Shown here in pieces: positions 52,701 to 60,167 of a stretch of DNA of 64,000 nucleotides. A program made the translations under genes and the position numbers. The notes beneath the pieces are model-generated. The model saw only the letters and a list, made by a program, of their open reading frames with translations. It searched no databases and had not been told where the DNA came from. This DNA comes from Thermocatellispora tengchongensis (GTDB taxonomy: Bacteria > Actinomycetota > Actinomycetes > Streptosporangiales > Streptosporangiaceae), in assembly GCF_014202315.1 (NCBI RefSeq), contig NZ_JACHGN010000013.1:186001-250000 (forward strand), read 5' to 3'. The stretch's first letter is position 1, and each line of letters starts with the position of its first letter.

Positions 52701-54676
52701 AAGGCGAACTCGTCGATCGAGCCCGGGAAGGCGAACTCGACGGGCTGGTCCTTCCCTGCCGGGCCGCCGGGGAGGTGGGAACTGGCGGAGCCGGTCCCGA
52801 TCAGCGCGTTCTCCACCCAGTCGTAGGGCTCGGTGCCGATATCGGAGGTGCCCGACAGCGCACCGTCCACGTACAAGCTGGTCACGCCGCCCGAGACGGT
52901 GATGACCGCGTGGTGCCACTGGCCGTCGTCGACCCGGTTCTGCGAGGTGGCCGGCGCGATCGGCGACTCGAAGGGGAACGCGAGCCGCATCTGACCGCGC
53001 AGCTTGCCGTCGGTGCCGACGTAGAGACCCGGCGCGCCGTGCCCCGGGTTGGACGGGTTCCATGCGCCCTGCCCGGCCCAGAAGATCATTCCTGGGCCGG
53101 TGGTCTTGAACCACGTCTCGACCGAAGCGGTGTCCCCGACCTTGGGCAGCACGTTCACCAGATCGACGTAGGAGGAGGTGCCGTTGCCCCGGAAGCCGGC
53201 CGAGGTGTTCGCGGTGCCGGAGAGCGCGCCGGGCTGATCGAGCTGCACCCCCGACCCGTAGATGGCACAGCCGGACAGGCCGGTCTCGTCCGGATAGCAC
53301 TGCCACTGTCCCTCCGACTGCACGATCAGGTGCTCCCCGAGCCGGTAGTAGCCGAGGGGTCGGTCGTCCAGCACGATCTCCCGGTAGCGTGACCCGCTTC
53401 CGTAGGTGTAGACGGTGCAGTTCGGCGCGGCGGCGGGCGAGCACACCTGGGTCAGGCGGTCCCCGTCGTACTGGTAGGTCCACGTCATCGCGGTGCCATC
53501 GACGGGATCGGTGGAGACCGAGGTCACGCGGTCCCCGTTCCAGGTGAAGTTCAGGGAGCGTCCGCCGGTCGCGGTCACCTTCTGCAGCCTGCCGTCGGCT
53601 CCGTAGGTCAGATCCTGGCCGCGTCCCCGGTTGTCGGTCAGCTTGATCAGGCGTCCCTGCGCGTCGAACAGGTAGACCGTGGACGCCTTGTCCATCAACT
53701 GCCAGCCGCCACCGGTGGCCTTCGCCAAGGTGAAGTGCATGGCGGCCGGCGACTGGTAACTCGTCGTGCCCGGCTTCTGCTGGAAACGCAGCAGACGACC
53801 GTCGGGATACGTCACCAGAAGCGATTCCGGCGATCCACCCTCCGACTTTATTTTCATGTCATAGCGTGTGGACCACCCCGCGCCGAACATGCCGTCGTTT
53901 CGCGGGTCAAGGCTGTTGTACGAGCGCGTTACGGCCAGCGGCGGACCGGCCACCGTGACCGAGACGTCGGAGAACGTGGTGGTGTAGTTCCCGGCGAGGT
54001 GATGGAACTCCTGCCCGTTCACACCGCGGCTCGCCAGTTGCGAACTCACTCCGGGCTGGCGGACCGCCGTGGTGAAAGTCATGTCCTGCCGGACGCTCGT
54101 ATCGCCGGTGACGCCGTCGCGCGCCTGAATTTCCCACTCGTAGGACTTGCCCCACTTCAGAAAACCGCTAGGCACCCGCCAGTACGGGTTGGTCCAGTCC
54201 TGCCATGAAGACTGACGGCACGCTCCCGTACCGCCGGTGGCGGTGATCTCACAGACCTTGTACAGGCGGTCGACGTCCCACCACGGTGTGGTGCCCCTGG
54301 CGTACGCCTGGACCCGCAACTGCGGCGTGAGCGTGTCGACCTGCGCCTGGTCCTCGGGAAACGCGGAGCCGATGTCCGGAGGGGAGGCCAACGCGGCGGT
54401 GAACAAGTCGGAGGCCGACGGCTCGCGCGTCGCCGTGGCCTGCCGCCCCAGAGGGCCGTCACTCCCCAGCCTGCCCGGCGGTGTCAGGGCCGGCGCCCGG
54501 TTGAGCTTGAGGAGGTCCCGCTCGTCCGGCGGCAGTGCCCCCTTCGGGATTTCCGGGACTTCGCTCTTGGGTGTCTCCCCGGTTTCCACCGCGCGGGTCG
54601 CGCTCGCGTCGACATATGCCGGGACGCCGGCGGCGGCCAAGATCGCCGAACTCACGAACACCGCAGGCACCGACAT
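46766..54676 (-). CDS. RHS/YD-repeat polymorphic toxin with LamG-like and Hint domains
   Basis: A 2,636-residue protein from ATG 54676 (MSVPAVFVSSAILAAAG, signal-like; the upstream region looks rearranged, so the start is uncertain). In order: N-terminal fibronectin-like module; RHS/YD repeats from ~residue 270; a LamG/concanavalin-like insert at about 430-680 (GDTASVETWFKTTGPGM, GQWHHAVITVSGGVTSLYVDGAL, SIDEFAFYDRALSPQQVQAHY); long YD repeats to ~2060; the RHS core end NMHARWYIPGTGGFASRDDV and LNRYAYALGDPLSIDDPTG. A ~170-residue Lys/Ala-rich helix follows (2110-2285), then a Hint domain at about 2350-2508 (SFVPGTPVLMADGTTKPIEDVKVGD to LLVHNS), and finally a ~128-residue toxin tip similar to deaminases (GEYVYTVNRNKTNPAMRALA, TDAEQVMLNAV, RPPCGPSRQDCAGRI). 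The Hint probably frees the toxin; the shell encloses it. In the HAE motif the His is Asp. Confidence 0.85.
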   Translation of the reverse strand: MSVPAVFVSSAILAAAGVPAYVDASATRAVETGETPKSEVPEIPKGALPPDERDLLKLNRAPALTPPGRLGSDGPLGRQATATREPSASDLFTAALASPPDIGSAFPEDQAQVDTLTPQLRVQAYARGTTPWWDVDRLYKVCEITATGGTGACRQSSWQDWTNPYWRVPSGFLKWGKSYEWEIQARDGVTGDTSVRQDMTFTTAVRQPGVSSQLASRGVNGQEFHHLAGNYTTTFSDVSVTVAGPPLAVTRSYNSLDPRNDGMFGAGWSTRYDMKIKSEGGSPESLLVTYPDGRLLRFQQKPGTTSYQSPAAMHFTLAKATGGGWQLMDKASTVYLFDAQGRLIKLTDNRGRGQDLTYGADGRLQKVTATGGRSLNFTWNGDRVTSVSTDPVDGTAMTWTYQYDGDRLTQVCSPAAAPNCTVYTYGSGSRYREIVLDDRPLGYYRLGEHLIVQSEGQWQCYPDETGLSGCAIYGSGVQLDQPGALSGTANTSAGFRGNGTSSYVDLVNVLPKVGDTASVETWFKTTGPGMIFWAGQGAWNPSNPGHGAPGLYVGTDGKLRGQMRLAFPFESPIAPATSQNRVDDGQWHHAVITVSGGVTSLYVDGALSGTSDIGTEPYDWVENALIGTGSASSHLPGGPAGKDQPVEFAFPGSIDEFAFYDRALSPQQVQAHYQARAEAPYTLSKITLPSGRTWMSNTYDPKNGRVMTHTDQHGGTWKVGPQTYDWVKGLTTITVRDPHDGVLQYEHDMWRGYRLVSETDQLKYKTTYSYDSGGFSTKVTDRNGNTVTQTSDERGNVLSSTTCRTSTSCQTEYYGYHVNTQNEFDPRNDLMTVSRDGRSANSSDNTYATRWEFDTFGDLVKETTPATSDFPSGRATVYTYTDGTEPALPSGTGTVPAGLLESEKDPKGNETTYRYTASGDIAEVTDPSGLVIRFGYDSLGRMISRTEVSDAFPDGVTTRFRYDAAGRLVAHTGAPVKNDITGVTHQPEARYTYTPDGHRETESVVDLTGGDPERKVSYTYDDYGRVESVTGPEGAVVRYTWDHTGARTSVTDELGNVYHYAYTERGELRTRTLKNWTGSPVAPKPATDLVLESYTYDNEGRLGAKVDVLGRKLAYRYYNDDLRQQVAAENVRLNGSATPTTVVLENNTYDFAGNLTRQELGGGKQILQMEYDAADRLTREVLDPAGLAREIRYTYDANDNVVTEAMTAADAGRTERIEHRYNADDVRERSTVENGDTDLVTTWTVDDRGLVTKMTDPRGNLPGADPAAFTTDYRYDAAGQLVEVSSPPVRVEEAGTPAATARPTVTFGYDSGGRRTHSRDEKGRVTTVGYDRLGRTTTVTEPAYTPPGGSTLTPVTRYEYDAAGRVTRYTDPRGFIWSTEYDALGNRVRVTEPGPGGQPGGAWVYEYDAAGELLASVDPTGARTEATYDGLGRQVTLTMIERKPTPTALTTNMEYDTAGRKVKEIAPGGRTLAYEVNAAGEVTKFTDPLLDVTEYRYDLAGRLIRTTDPLGNATVSEYDLAGREIAVKDLDRNGQVQRTVAYEYDAAGNPVAETSGEGNKVRRVYDATDALVELIEPVSDDVSVTTTYGYDATGAMTRTTDGRGNTVWTTYNSLGLAESVIEPATTAHPQPADRTWTNVYDAGGNVTAVLQPGGVRIDRQYDHLGRLVKETGTGAQAATPDRTFGYDLAGRDTVIGDYTLEYNDRGLLTKVSRGTTQVAAFTYDDMGNVTQRVDTSGTASFTWDNDDRLRTAADPVSGRSFTYSYDKADRVTSLTSANPLTTQDFSYDAMDRLTGHTLKNSAGVEIAKITYGWDKDDQLISKVTTGTAGAGTNSYAYDRMGRLTSWTAPDGNVTRYEWDPAGNRTKAGDATFTYDERNRLLSGDGVTYTYTPRGTLATETENGVTRNLTFDAFDRLVSDGQATYTYDALGRLASRSTANGTENFVYSGTENDIVAVTDGAGAVQATYGRTPTGELLSLKEGTGPALGVLSDQHGDVVGTFSGTALVDSTAYDPFGEVVVQTGTKRRLGYQGEYTDPDTGKVNMHARWYIPGTGGFASRDDVTLTPYPSLNLNRYAYALGDPLSIDDPTGNCPFCIPLAWMAARMAAQIIARQIAQRLAAEAAKRLAIEAAKRAAAQLAQKTAQQAVKKAAQTATKKVAQTTAKKGAQNTVKRGAQQSAKKAVKDKAKQQVKNQVRNKAKDQIKRQIKSKAKEKAKQKTKHQAKDKAKERAKQKAKEKAQQRAKQKAKEKAKQKEREKAKKKAEQTKKKAQSTKKKSQTKSTGESRFEIIEATMDDFGVEPVSDFDGCFSFKGCAKDVVEDIIEDTTESLIEDIIDHVAPDLPLVGTPGDGSGSCERRPNSFVPGTPVLMADGTTKPIEDVKVGDHVQATDPETGRTAPRPVTTLITGDGVKHLVELTIDIDGDRGDATDVIIATDEHPFWVPDLREWVPAGQLDKGTWLQTSAGTYVQITAVKQWTATQRVHNLTVEDIHTYHVVAGDQALLVHNSGPKKPDDELLSDAKSLHETMRSSYGDRAYNGTTVATGEFDGEYVYTVNRNKTNPAMRALAASLGYTRVSGSKYIGPGQTDAEQVMLNAVDQGRLAAQGRMATSRPPCGPSRQDCAGRIAGYPGIDLVGGC

Positions 54677-54899
54677 TGCCAACCCCGACGTCACGATCCC
54701 GCTGGTCGCGGCCAAGCTCCGCTTCACCGAGGAGCACCAGCAGCAGATCCTGCGCCACTTCATCAAGGGCGGCGACCTGAGCGCCGGCGGTGTGATGCAC
54801 GCCGTCACCAGCGTCGCCCAGACCATCCCCGACGCCGACATCGCCCACGACATGGAAACCCAGGCCATACGCGCAATGCGCCTGGCCGCCGCTGTCTGA
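54640..54899 (+). pseudogene. C-terminal fragment of a phage/plasmid-type protein
   Basis: The plus strand carries AAAKIAELTNTAGTDIANPDVTIPLVAAKLRFTEEHQQQILRHFIKGGDLSAGGVMHAVTSVAQTIPDADIAHDMETQAIRAMRLAAAV and a stop, a well-formed C-terminus like those of DUF932-type element proteins. It has no start: at about 54630 it is cut and joined, head to head, with the N-terminus of the RHS gene. The overlap of the two frames at 54640-54676 marks the rearrangement. Confidence 0.5.
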
Positions 54900-55024
54900 A
54901 TCGGTGCTCGAATGCGGCGTGGGCGCTGTTAGGGACCCACGCCGCTGGACGTAGACGATCGCTTGGCGGCCCTTCAAGGGCGTGGGTTGTGCCCGCCTTC
55001 CCGATTAGCACTGCTATCTGCACC

Positions 55025-55950
55025 GAGCGATGAGGACGCTGGCCAAACACCGGGTCTGCGCTGCCTGAATACGTTGCGAGCCCCTCTCAGGGGCGATGAG
55101 GACGGGTGTGGAGGGACCCCCGCCATCAAGTTGCGACCCCTCTCAGGGGCGATGAGGACCCATCCTCCTGGAGGCCCCGGACATGCCCGGCTAGTTGCGA
55201 CCCCTCTCAGGGGCGATGAGGACCCTGGCGCACGCGGTGGGCGACATCGTCGCCGCCCTGTTGCGACCCCTCTCAGGGGCGATGAGGACCCGCCGATCGA
55301 GTTGCGCAGCGACCCAATGAGGGGCTTCTGGAAGTTGCGACCCCTCTCAGGGGCGATGAGGACGCGGTACGGCCACCAGTTGTGGCGGCGCCACGGGTTG
55401 CGACCCCTCTCAGGGGCGATGAGGACAGGAGATCGGCGAGGCGGCCGAGGCGTGGTTCGGCGTGTTGCGACCCCTCTCAGGGGCGATGAGGACCGCTCGT
55501 GACGATCCTGCGTGGCCGCCCGGTCGTGTTGCGACCCCTCTCAGGGGCGATGAGGACTCCTGAACAAGATGGGGGTCAGGGGGGTCACTGCGTTGCGACC
55601 CCTCTCAGGGCGATGAGGACCAGCGTCATGGGCGACGCGCCGGAGGAGGTGACGTTGCGACCCCTCTCAGGGGCGATGAGGACCGGGCGGTCTACGTCGA
55701 GCACGATGGCGCCGCTTCTGCGTTGCGACCCCTCTCAGGGGCGATGAGGACCCCCGATCATCGGCGGCGTCGGCCTCGCCATCCGCGGGTTGCGACCCCT
55801 CTCAGGGGCGATGAGGACGCAGGAGGTCCGGGACGCCTACGACCGCATGCTGGCGTTGCGACCCCTCTCAGGGGCGATGAGGACCGGACGACATCGAGCG
55901 GGCGGGCCGGGACGTGAGCGGTTGCGACCCCTCTCAGGGGCGATGAGGAC
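55025..55950 (-). CRISPR. CRISPR array, 14 repeats (30 nt) plus one degenerate, type I-B
   Basis: The 30-nt repeat starts GTTGCGACCCCTCTC and ends GGGGCGATGAGGAC on the plus strand, with a CCCC-TCTCA-GGGG hairpin. Fourteen copies begin at 55073, 55130, 55194, 55260, 55334, 55397, 55464, 55528, 55592, 55654, 55722, 55789, 55855 and 55921. Most are identical; the copy at 55073 has an extra G and that at 55592 lacks one G. A decayed copy remains at 55025-55037. Thirteen spacers of mostly 33-38 nt (one of 26, one of 44). The decayed repeats at the left and the leader at the right show transcription on the minus strand, with a crRNA 5' handle like GTCGCAAC. Confidence 0.97.
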
Positions 55951-56082
55951 CCCACGGTAAAGACGCAGGTCAAGCGCCCCTTCCCGCGGCTCCGGAGAAG
56001 CGCTTTTGCAGTGAACCTCCGGTAGTGCAGTAACCCCAGGGGGTCTGCTGCAATTTCCTTGATCATCGTGTCTCTGGCCGCT
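55951..56082 (-). promoter_or_regulatory. CRISPR leader
   Basis: 132 bp without repeats or ORF between the cas2 stop and the first (youngest) repeat at 55950. On the minus strand it has TTGACC about 25 nt before the repeat and AT-rich patches near cas2. The side is fixed by perfect repeats here and degenerate ones at the far end. Confidence 0.7.
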
Positions 56083-56346
56083 TCACAAGATATCGCTAGG
56101 TGCCGGTTGGGCAACCCCCCATTCCTGGCGCTCCGGGGTGGTGCCGGGCGGGAAGGTGAAGACGAGCACGCTGTCGTACCCCCCATCGATCACCCCCTCC
56201 ACTTCGTGCCGGAAGCGGCGGAGCTGCGCCGGGCTCAGTGCGCCCTCGAAGACGCTGCGCTGGACGTGGTGCAGGTACTGCCGGCACAGCCGCAGGATGG
56301 CGGCGTTGCGTTTGGCGAGGGTGTCGTAGACGACGACCACGTACAC
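56083..56346 (-). CDS. cas2: CRISPR-associated endonuclease Cas2
   Basis: An 87-residue protein: MYVVVVYDTLAKRNAAILRLCRQYLHHVQRSVFEGALSPAQLRRFRHEVEGVIDGGYDSVLVFTFPPG. The ferredoxin-like fold begins with VVVVYD (conserved Asp) and the 'HHVQRSVFEG' turn typical of Cas2. With Cas1 it forms the spacer-integration complex. GTG start 56346, 7 bp after the cas1 stop. Last gene of the cas operon; the leader follows. Confidence 0.93.
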   Translation of the reverse strand: MYVVVVYDTLAKRNAAILRLCRQYLHHVQRSVFEGALSPAQLRRFRHEVEGVIDGGYDSVLVFTFPPGTTPERQEWGVAQPAPSDIL

Positions 56347-56353
56347 GGTTCTC

Positions 56354-57334
56354 TCACCACCAGATCCGGAACGGCTTGTACGGCGTGCCCTCCAGGCAGG
56401 TGCGGGTGAGCTGCAGGGCCTCCAGGTACAGCAGTTCGTCGTAAGCGACGTTCCGTCCCAGCCCTCGATGCTGGATGGTCACGGCGAGTTCGTCGCGGAC
56501 GGTCTGAACGATGAGTTTGCGGCCGGTGTCGCTGAGCATCGCCTGGTTGGTCTCGACGTCGAAGTGGGCGGGTTTGAGCTGGCCGCGGCCGGCCAGGCGT
56601 AGTAGCAGGCGTTCGGCGAACAGGGGTTTGAAGACCTCGGCCAGGTCCAGGACCAGGGAGTGGCGCTGGCGTTCCATGGTGCTGTGCAGAAAGGACAGGC
56701 CGGTGTGCAGCGGTGTGAGACGGATCGCCGACAGCAGGCGGGCGTAGGTGATGCCGTTGACGTAGCTGATGAAGGCGTTCCCGGCGTTGCGGGGCGGGCG
56801 GCGGGTGCGGCCGTTGAGCTGGAGCCAGTCGGGCAGGCGGGTGTCCAGGACGGCCCAGGCCGAGCGGCGGAAGGCGCCTTCGGCGCCCATGAGTTCCTCG
56901 CGGGTCGTGGCGGCGGCGACGCTGGCCTCCAGGACCTCCAGCGGGCGGGTGAGGAGTTTGCGGTCGATGACGCGGCGGACGTTGGCGGCCGTGGCCAGGA
57001 CGAGGGCGCGGGCGATGTTCAGGGACTGTGCCGGGTCGGCGGCCAGGCGGGCCTGGGCGATGACGGTCTCGCCGGAGGTGCTGGTGTCGGAGGTGAGCAG
57101 CGAGCCGGCGTAGTCGCCGTAGTGGCTGAGGAAGTGAACGTTGATGCGGTGCTGGTTGAGCAGGGAGATCACGGCGGTGTTGATGTCGACCGGTTCGCAG
57201 GCCACGATGTCGCGCACGTCGGTGATCGGGATGTGCACCGGTGAGCCGTCCTGGCGTTCGATGCGCAGGGACTGGTCCTTGCGGCGGATGCGGCACGGCG
57301 TGGTCAGCCAGTAGGTACGGGCGGCGGTGGGCAT
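56354..57334 (-). CDS. cas1: CRISPR integrase Cas1
   Basis: A 326-residue protein. N-terminal beta domain (TTPCRIRRKDQSLRIERQDGSPVHIPITDVRDIVACEPVDINTAVISLLNQHRINVHFLSHYGDYAGSL) and helical catalytic domain with the metal ligands Glu (REELMGAEGAFRRSAW), His (LHTGLSFLHSTMERQR) and Asp/Glu (SLVLDLAEVFKPLFAERLLLRLA). The form is that of type I-B Cas1. Start ATG overlaps the cas4 stop (ATGA), so the two are translationally coupled. Confidence 0.95.
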   Translation of the reverse strand: MPTAARTYWLTTPCRIRRKDQSLRIERQDGSPVHIPITDVRDIVACEPVDINTAVISLLNQHRINVHFLSHYGDYAGSLLTSDTSTSGETVIAQARLAADPAQSLNIARALVLATAANVRRVIDRKLLTRPLEVLEASVAAATTREELMGAEGAFRRSAWAVLDTRLPDWLQLNGRTRRPPRNAGNAFISYVNGITYARLLSAIRLTPLHTGLSFLHSTMERQRHSLVLDLAEVFKPLFAERLLLRLAGRGQLKPAHFDVETNQAMLSDTGRKLIVQTVRDELAVTIQHRGLGRNVAYDELLYLEALQLTRTCLEGTPYKPFRIWW

Positions 57335-57831
57335 CAGTCGTTCCAGCAGTAGTCGAGGTAGGAGCAGCCGCGGCAGGCCGTGCGGGCCGGGCGCGGCGGT
57401 GAGACGGGCGCGCGGACGACGGTCAAGACGGCGTCGATGTCGGCCTCGGCCTGGCGTTCGGCCTGGCCGGTGTAGGGCAGGCGGCTGGTGCGGCGGGTCT
57501 TGGGATAGTGCAGGATGCCGCCCTGGGCGTCCACGCCGATGGCCCGCAGCCGGTAGCAGTAGTGCATCACCTGGGCCTCGTCGGCGCGGCTCGGCTTGCC
57601 GGAGGACTTGACCTCGTGCACCCAGGCGGCGCCGTCGAGGTGGTCCAGCTTGGCGGCGCCGAGGTCGACCGGGGAGCTGCGGGTGTAGGAGGTCTCGTGC
57701 ACCGCCTCGCCGAGCTGGACGGTCGCGTTGAGGTGTTCGGGCCGTACGCCGCGCGCGTACAGCCAGAGCTGGCGGTGGCAGTGGTAGAGGTACTTGACGT
57801 GCACCCCGCCCACATCCTCGGCCTCGATCAC
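57334..57831 (-). CDS. cas4: CRISPR-associated exonuclease Cas4
   Basis: A 165-residue RecB-type nuclease: VKYLYHCHRQLWLYARGV (first Cys of the Fe-S cluster), ELGEAVHETSYTR, AKLDHLDGAAWVHEVKSSGKPSRADEAQVMHYCYRL (Glu-Val-Lys nuclease motif), and the C-terminal C-x2-C-x5-C in TACRGCSYLDYCW. Cas4 trims prespacers and selects PAM in adaptation. GTG start at 57831 overlaps the cas3 stop. Confidence 0.95.
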   Translation of the reverse strand: MIEAEDVGGVHVKYLYHCHRQLWLYARGVRPEHLNATVQLGEAVHETSYTRSSPVDLGAAKLDHLDGAAWVHEVKSSGKPSRADEAQVMHYCYRLRAIGVDAQGGILHYPKTRRTSRLPYTGQAERQAEADIDAVLTVVRAPVSPPRPARTACRGCSYLDYCWND

Positions 57832-60167
57832 AGGATCTCACCTGCCTGGTAGGTCTCCCGGGCAGGGCCGTGGATGCGGCCCAGGCCCAGGCGCGGGCTG
57901 TAGTCGGCCTCGATGATGCGTACGCCGAGCCGTTTCTCCCACCTGGACAGGGGAGCGGCCCAGTACGGCATGGGGATCAGGTAGCGGTCGGCCAGCAGGC
58001 GACCGGCCGCCCGGCTGCCGGGCACCTGGTGCAGTGCCGCCTCGTAGGCGTCGCGGTCCTCGGCCAGTATCGCCTCGGTGCCGTCGAACAGCGCGTCGAA
58101 CCGCTCGGCCAGTTCCTCGCGGCTGTCGAAGGGGTGGGTGAAGGCGAGGAAGGCGTCGGCGAAGTCGGTGGCGTGCGACATGACCTCGTCGTGCCAGGCG
58201 CGGCCCCACTCCGAGTCGTACACCTCATTCAGCCAGGCGCGGGCCTCGGTCTCATCGACCTCCCGGCCGTGATGGCGGGCGAGGACGCGCAGGCCGAGCT
58301 CCACCGGCAGGCGCGGGTAGACGCCGTCGGCGTAGTCCTGGCCGCCCGTGCGGCGCGGCGCGTACGCCGGCGGGTGCACGATGACGTCGCACGGCGGCCG
58401 GGCGGCGATGCGGTTGACGCGGCCGAAGCGCTGCAGCAGCGCCTCCAGCGGTGCGGCGGAGGTGAACAGGCGGTCGAAGTCGACGTTCAGGCTCACCTCG
58501 ACCACCTGGGTGGCCACGACCAGGCCGGGCCGCCGGGGCCGGCCGAGGCCGAAGTGTTCGCCGATCTCGCGTTCCACCTCGGCGCGGTCCATGCGGCGGA
58601 AGCGGGAGTGCAGGAGGCAGGAGGTGGGGGTGGCGGAAGACAGCTCGGCGTACAGGTACTGCGCGTCGGCCACGTTGTTGGCGACCACCAGCACCGATTC
58701 GCCTTCGCCCAGGCGGGCTGTGATCTCTTCCATCGTCGCCGGGTCGGTGAGGTGGCGGTCGCGGACGATGAGGCGGTGGCGGCGCGGGGCGGCGGCGGTG
58801 CCGGCCTCGACGAGGTGCGCTTCGGCGTCCAGGGCGGTGCGGAACAGGCGGGCCAGCGCGTCGGGGAGCGTGGCCGACAGCACCGCGATCCGGCCGCCGA
58901 GCTGCTCCCACAGGTGTGCCATGGCCAGGATGTAGCCCAGGCGCCGGGCATCGTAGGCGTGCAGCTCGTCCAGCACGAACACCGAGTTGGCGGCGTCGAT
59001 GAGCGTGGCGGAGTGCACCGGCCCGGCCAGGACGCCGCGCAGGATCTGGTACGGCGTGCCGACCCGCACCGTCTCGGCGAACAGCCGGGTGGCCGCGGCC
59101 CGCGCGACCGCTTTCCGCGCGGCTGTGGCCTGCTGGTCCTCGCCGTCCTCGGGGCGGATGGCCGTGGCGAGGTGGAAGGAGGCGGCTCGCGAGTGCATCA
59201 CGCCGACGAGGCTGTCATCGCTGAGGAGGTCGCCCAGGCGTACGGCCATGGCGTTGATCGAGGCGAGGTAGGGCAGGGTGTAGAACACCCGGGGCACACC
59301 CCCGGTCCAGCAAGCGAGCTGGACCGCCTGCGCCGCCGCCCACAGCAGGCCCGCCTCGGTCTTGCCCGAGCCGGTCGGGGCGCGCAGCAGCAGATGCCCC
59401 TCCACCTTCGCCGCGTCCCGCTGGTGGGGGCGAAGGTCGTGTCCCCGGCGGGCGAAGCCGGCGGTCAGCCGCGCCGCGAATACGTCGTCCAGGGGCTGGT
59501 GCGGGTGCAGGGCGCCGTGCGCGGAGGATACGTGGTCGGCGAGGGTGACCGCGCCTTGCAGCAGCACGGCGGCCAGGCGCTCGTTGTGCAAGGACGGCGC
59601 GTCCCACCAGTCCAGCAGCCTGCCGAACAGGGCGTACGCCTCGCTGATCACATCCTGGCCGCGCGATGACGCGGTGACGGGAAGCCCGGCGCGCCGCGCC
59701 TTTTCCTGGAGCCACCGCGTGAGCTCGGCCGCCACTTGGGCGGGGACGGGCTGCAAGCGGTCTCGCCACTCCGGTTCCGCCGCCTGCCCGTACGCCAGCG
59801 CCAGGGAGCCGCGGTCACCGTACAGCGGGCGGTGGTGCGTGGCCACGCCGGTCGCGGTCCACATCAGCAGCCGCTCGTCCTCGATCAGCGCGGGCAGGAA
59901 ACCGAGGGAGACCACCTCGTGCCGCTCGCCCCAGGACTTGACCGTGCCCCGCAGCATCGCCTGGAAGCCGTCCGGGATCTTCCCGGCGTCGTGGCACAGC
60001 GCCGCCAGGCACACGACCGGCCAGAACGTCCCCTCGAACACCGGCTCCAGCAGCGCGATCTCACCGACCCGGCGCTGTAGCGCGAGCGCCCCGTCCAGGG
60101 TGGCGGCCAGGTGGGCGGTCAGCGACTCGCGCGGGGAGCTTTTGGCGAGCATGTCACCCAGGTTCAC
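57828..60167 (-). CDS. cas3: CRISPR effector helicase-nuclease Cas3 (HD fused to helicase)
   Basis: A 779-residue protein. HD nuclease: SLTAHLAATLDGA, CLAALCHDAGKIPDGF (HD), GVATHHRPLYG. Superfamily 2 helicase: LLRAPTGSGKTEAGLLWAA (Walker A), ANSVFVLDELHAYDAR (DExH), VLSATLPD, VATQVVEVSLNVDFDRLFTSAAPLEALLQRFGRVNR (motif VI). It unwinds and degrades target DNA when Cascade binds. GTG start 60167 overlaps the cas5 stop (GTGA). Confidence 0.95.
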   Translation of the reverse strand: MNLGDMLAKSSPRESLTAHLAATLDGALALQRRVGEIALLEPVFEGTFWPVVCLAALCHDAGKIPDGFQAMLRGTVKSWGERHEVVSLGFLPALIEDERLLMWTATGVATHHRPLYGDRGSLALAYGQAAEPEWRDRLQPVPAQVAAELTRWLQEKARRAGLPVTASSRGQDVISEAYALFGRLLDWWDAPSLHNERLAAVLLQGAVTLADHVSSAHGALHPHQPLDDVFAARLTAGFARRGHDLRPHQRDAAKVEGHLLLRAPTGSGKTEAGLLWAAAQAVQLACWTGGVPRVFYTLPYLASINAMAVRLGDLLSDDSLVGVMHSRAASFHLATAIRPEDGEDQQATAARKAVARAAATRLFAETVRVGTPYQILRGVLAGPVHSATLIDAANSVFVLDELHAYDARRLGYILAMAHLWEQLGGRIAVLSATLPDALARLFRTALDAEAHLVEAGTAAAPRRHRLIVRDRHLTDPATMEEITARLGEGESVLVVANNVADAQYLYAELSSATPTSCLLHSRFRRMDRAEVEREIGEHFGLGRPRRPGLVVATQVVEVSLNVDFDRLFTSAAPLEALLQRFGRVNRIAARPPCDVIVHPPAYAPRRTGGQDYADGVYPRLPVELGLRVLARHHGREVDETEARAWLNEVYDSEWGRAWHDEVMSHATDFADAFLAFTHPFDSREELAERFDALFDGTEAILAEDRDAYEAALHQVPGSRAAGRLLADRYLIPMPYWAAPLSRWEKRLGVRIIEADYSPRLGLGRIHGPARETYQAGEIL

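Noticed and set aside
54860-55950. Array transcribed rightwards from the RHS side
   Set aside because: The degenerate repeats lie at the left end and the cas operon with a leader-like gap at the right. The minus-strand repeat ends with a typical I-B 5' handle.
55073-55950. Self-targeting spacers
   Set aside because: Several spacers look like coding sequence, but I found no obvious match to this window by eye. A whole-genome search would be needed.
57870-59669. A 599-codon plus-strand frame within cas3
   Set aside because: Antisense to a Cas3 with all HD and helicase motifs; the shadow frame has no recognisable domain.
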